From Candidatus Aenigmatarchaeota archaeon (lineage in GTDB: Archaea > Aenigmatarchaeota > Aenigmatarchaeia > QMZP01): 11,115 bases of DNA. The position numbers were made by a program, and so were the translations under genes. Within the stretch, counting starts at the first letter, position 1, and the number at the start of each line of letters is the position of its first letter. This document shows, piece by piece, positions 11,082-11,115 of the stretch. The notes beneath the pieces were generated by a model. It ran no database searches. It saw only the letters and a program-made list of their open reading frames with translations, and was not told the DNA's origin. Location: positions 1 through 11,115 of the forward strand of contig JACQOB010000006.1 of NCBI GenBank assembly GCA_016202745.1, read 5' to 3'.

Positions 11082-11092
11082 AATACGGTATT
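11082..11092. promoter_or_regulatory. Short palindrome upstream of the MinD-like promoter
   Basis: AATACGGTATT is a perfect inverted repeat of 5-base arms around one G, 14 bases upstream of the TATA box. It could be an operator half-site pair, but a palindrome this short can occur by chance. No further gene is visible between here and the window edge. Confidence 0.25.
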
Positions 11093-11115
11093 TCCGGCAT
11101 GCATCGGCCCTGTCG

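Overview
The window looks like part of an archaeal chromosome. Arg is written almost only as AGG and Ile mostly as ATA. Promoters carry archaeal TATA boxes preceded by purine-rich BRE-like bases, a giant secreted protein is crowded with N-glycosylation sequons, and a MinD-type ATPase is present. The style of the giant protein (Ig-like modules rich in Asn, Thr and Phe, an N-terminal macroglobulin-like motif) recalls surface proteins of DPANN-type archaea. That lineage call is an impression from sequence style, not a search result.

Layout. (1) Positions 1-8867, minus strand: one uninterrupted reading frame of at least 2955 codons, running off the left edge. It encodes a secreted modular surface protein: signal peptide, several N-terminal Ig-like or macroglobulin-like domains, a long non-repetitive middle, then five units of about 320-345 residues. 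Each unit has three sub-domains with conserved cysteines. (2) 8857-9351, minus: a small exported protein with an Ig-like/CARDB-like domain. Its stop overlaps the start of the giant gene by 11 bases, so the two form an operon. (3) 9352-9647: a divergent promoter region. (4) 9648-10082, plus: a coiled-coil plus winged-helix DNA-binding protein. (5) 10084-10273, plus: remnant of a glyoxalase-fold (VOC) gene, one base behind the regulator. (6) 10285-11022, minus: a MinD/ParA-family ATPase, converging on the VOC remnant, with its own TATA box. (7) 11023-11115: upstream region of the MinD-like gene.

How the parts may work together. The two exported proteins are transcribed together and probably form or decorate a cell-surface structure (adhesin, S-layer-associated stalk or fibre). 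The divergently transcribed regulator is the obvious candidate controller, and the MinD-like ATPase could place membrane structures. Both links rest on proximity alone. The most unusual element is the giant repeat protein, with its regular cysteine architecture and its rise in sequon density from the N-terminal part to the repeats.
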